64,000 bases of DNA from Cristatella mucedo (Eukaryota > Bryozoa > Phylactolaemata > Cristatellidae). The DNA is taken from positions 629,501 through 693,500 of the forward strand of contig WPIO01000099.1 of the NCBI GenBank assembly GCA_009760855.2. The letters run 5' to 3'. How positions within the stretch are numbered: position 1 is the stretch's first letter; each line of letters starts with the position of its first letter. The notes under the pieces are model-generated. The model saw only the letters and a program-made list of their open reading frames with translations. It made no database searches and was not told the origin of the DNA. Made by a program: the position numbers and the translations under genes. Shown here piece by piece: positions 62,921 to 64,000 of this stretch.

Positions 62921-63672
62921 TACCATGTCTAAATTGGTCCATGCATTTGTGACATCCCGTCTTGACTTCTGTAACTCACTGCTTGCTGGCCTACCGGCAT
63001 GTGCAATCAGGCAATTACATCTGGTGCAAAACTCCACAGCTAGGCTTGTCTGTCGTGAGCTTCGCAGTTGCCACATCACACCACTTCTCACCGACTTGCA
63101 CTGGCTACCAGTCAAGCAACGGATCGACTTCAAGGTTTTGATGCTCACTTTTAGGTCCCTTCATTTTTTGGCTCCAGCCTATTTCTCATGTCTACTGCCC
63201 CACCAGGCCAAGCATCGTTCCACCCGCTTTCCGGAATACAACAGTTTACCAATACCTCGTACAAACCTCAAATCCTTTGGAGACTGCATTTAGTTCGGAT
63301 GCTCCCAAAGCCTGGAACTCACTCCCGACCTGCGTCAGAACATCCCCTGACCTGACCACATTTAAAAAGAATTTAAAAACGCCTATTTAGGACAGCATTT
63401 AGTGGGTCCCTGTGATTCGTCCTTGATGTGCTTATGCGTGCTGACACTGTGCATGCTGCCACTAACCACATTTGCATGCTGACCCTGTGCATGTCACCCC
63501 TAAGCATATTATTCATTTTGTTTTTTTTTCAAGCATGATTTTACTTACCATTCCATTGCATTTCCCTTTGCAGCAAATGTAAAGCGCCTAGAGAGAGATT
63601 GAGCTCTCTGAGGGCGCTTTATTAAGTGCATTATCATTATCACTATTATTATTATTATTATTATTATTATCT
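62921..63672 (+). mobile_element. LINE A 3' third, well preserved
   Basis: [52 protein letters not shown], then a frame break near 63290, the UTR and a long (TTA)n tail. One of the youngest-looking copies. Confidence 0.88.
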
Positions 63673-63860
63673 CCGACCTGTAACTTCCTCCCCCCAAGCT
63701 GCGCAGTCCAGACATGTGTTATGTGTTCTCTCGTTTGAAAACCGTTGTCAGCCTCTGCTTGCGCTCTGCAGGGGCGAAACTCATTTCCTCCTATCCTGCA
63801 CATGAGATGAGAGCAGCATCGCTTGATTGTCGCTCTTTCTTTCTCTGCCGCCCTTTGCAG

Positions 63861-64000
63861 CCACTCGTATCCGCCTGCTGCTGCTTACTTTGTCAGCCCT
63901 CCTCCTGCCGACTATCGCATTTCCGTTGTTGAACAAGATCGAGGCTTTTTGCCACTTGGCGCTCGCCATTTAAGCTTTGAGTGCACCATGCTGCAACTTT
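63861..64000 (+). CDS. Candidate downstream exon (possibly ARNT 3' part)
   Basis: A strong polypyrimidine tract and TTTGCAG end at 63860. One frame, HSYPPAAAYFVSPPPADYR onward, stays open to the window edge and resembles an activation domain. It does not match the phase of ARNT exon 12 directly, so an intermediate exon would be needed. The frame that does match phase stops near 63970. Confidence 0.25.

Overview
The window is nuclear DNA from an animal, most likely an invertebrate. It has two spliced genes with metazoan exon structure, kilobase introns, CpG-rich promoters and a heavy load of CR1/L2-type LINEs, tRNA-derived SINEs, Tc1 fossils and long dinucleotide arrays. The proteins are clearly orthologous to animal families but diverged, and the phylum cannot be named from sequence alone. 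There is no sign of bacterial operons, CRISPR or virus.

Left half (58-23896, minus strand): the 5' part of a 10-formyltetrahydrofolate dehydrogenase gene (ALDH1L family). Ten exons join in frame to 430 codons: a presequence-like N-terminus, the folate hydrolase/formyltransferase domain and the acyl-carrier domain. The aldehyde dehydrogenase domain lies beyond the left edge. Exon 1 sits in a CpG island at about 23.4-24.1 kb. Intron 2 appears to use a GC-AG splice pair. It also holds the longest LINE in the window (family A, 15.6-19.1 kb).

Middle (24-34 kb): the intergenic space between two head-to-head genes. It contains LINE fragments, inverted LINE copies and an 840-bp (CT)n array.

Right half (34229-59850 and probably beyond, plus strand): an ARNT/tango bHLH-PAS transcription factor gene. 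Eleven to twelve exons join in one frame: a short first coding exon in a CpG island (34229), a KKRR-containing exon (43713), an acidic exon (51310), bHLH (51836), PAS-A, a 30-nt micro-exon, PAS-B, and a Gln/Ala-rich activation region. The 3' end is not resolved; a candidate further exon starts at 63861. Intron 1 carries a 193-bp element resembling the SPIN hAT transposons known for horizontal transfer. Exon 10 (PAS-B) is bracketed by complementary (GA)n and (CU)n arrays.

The two genes have no direct functional link: one is folate one-carbon metabolism, the other the common partner of HIF, AhR and SIM-type factors. The remaining sequence is a nested repeat landscape in which SINE2 shares its 3' tail with LINE A, and at least four LINE copies show 5' inversions typical of twin priming. 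All splice sites, names and similarities here were read by eye; no search was run.
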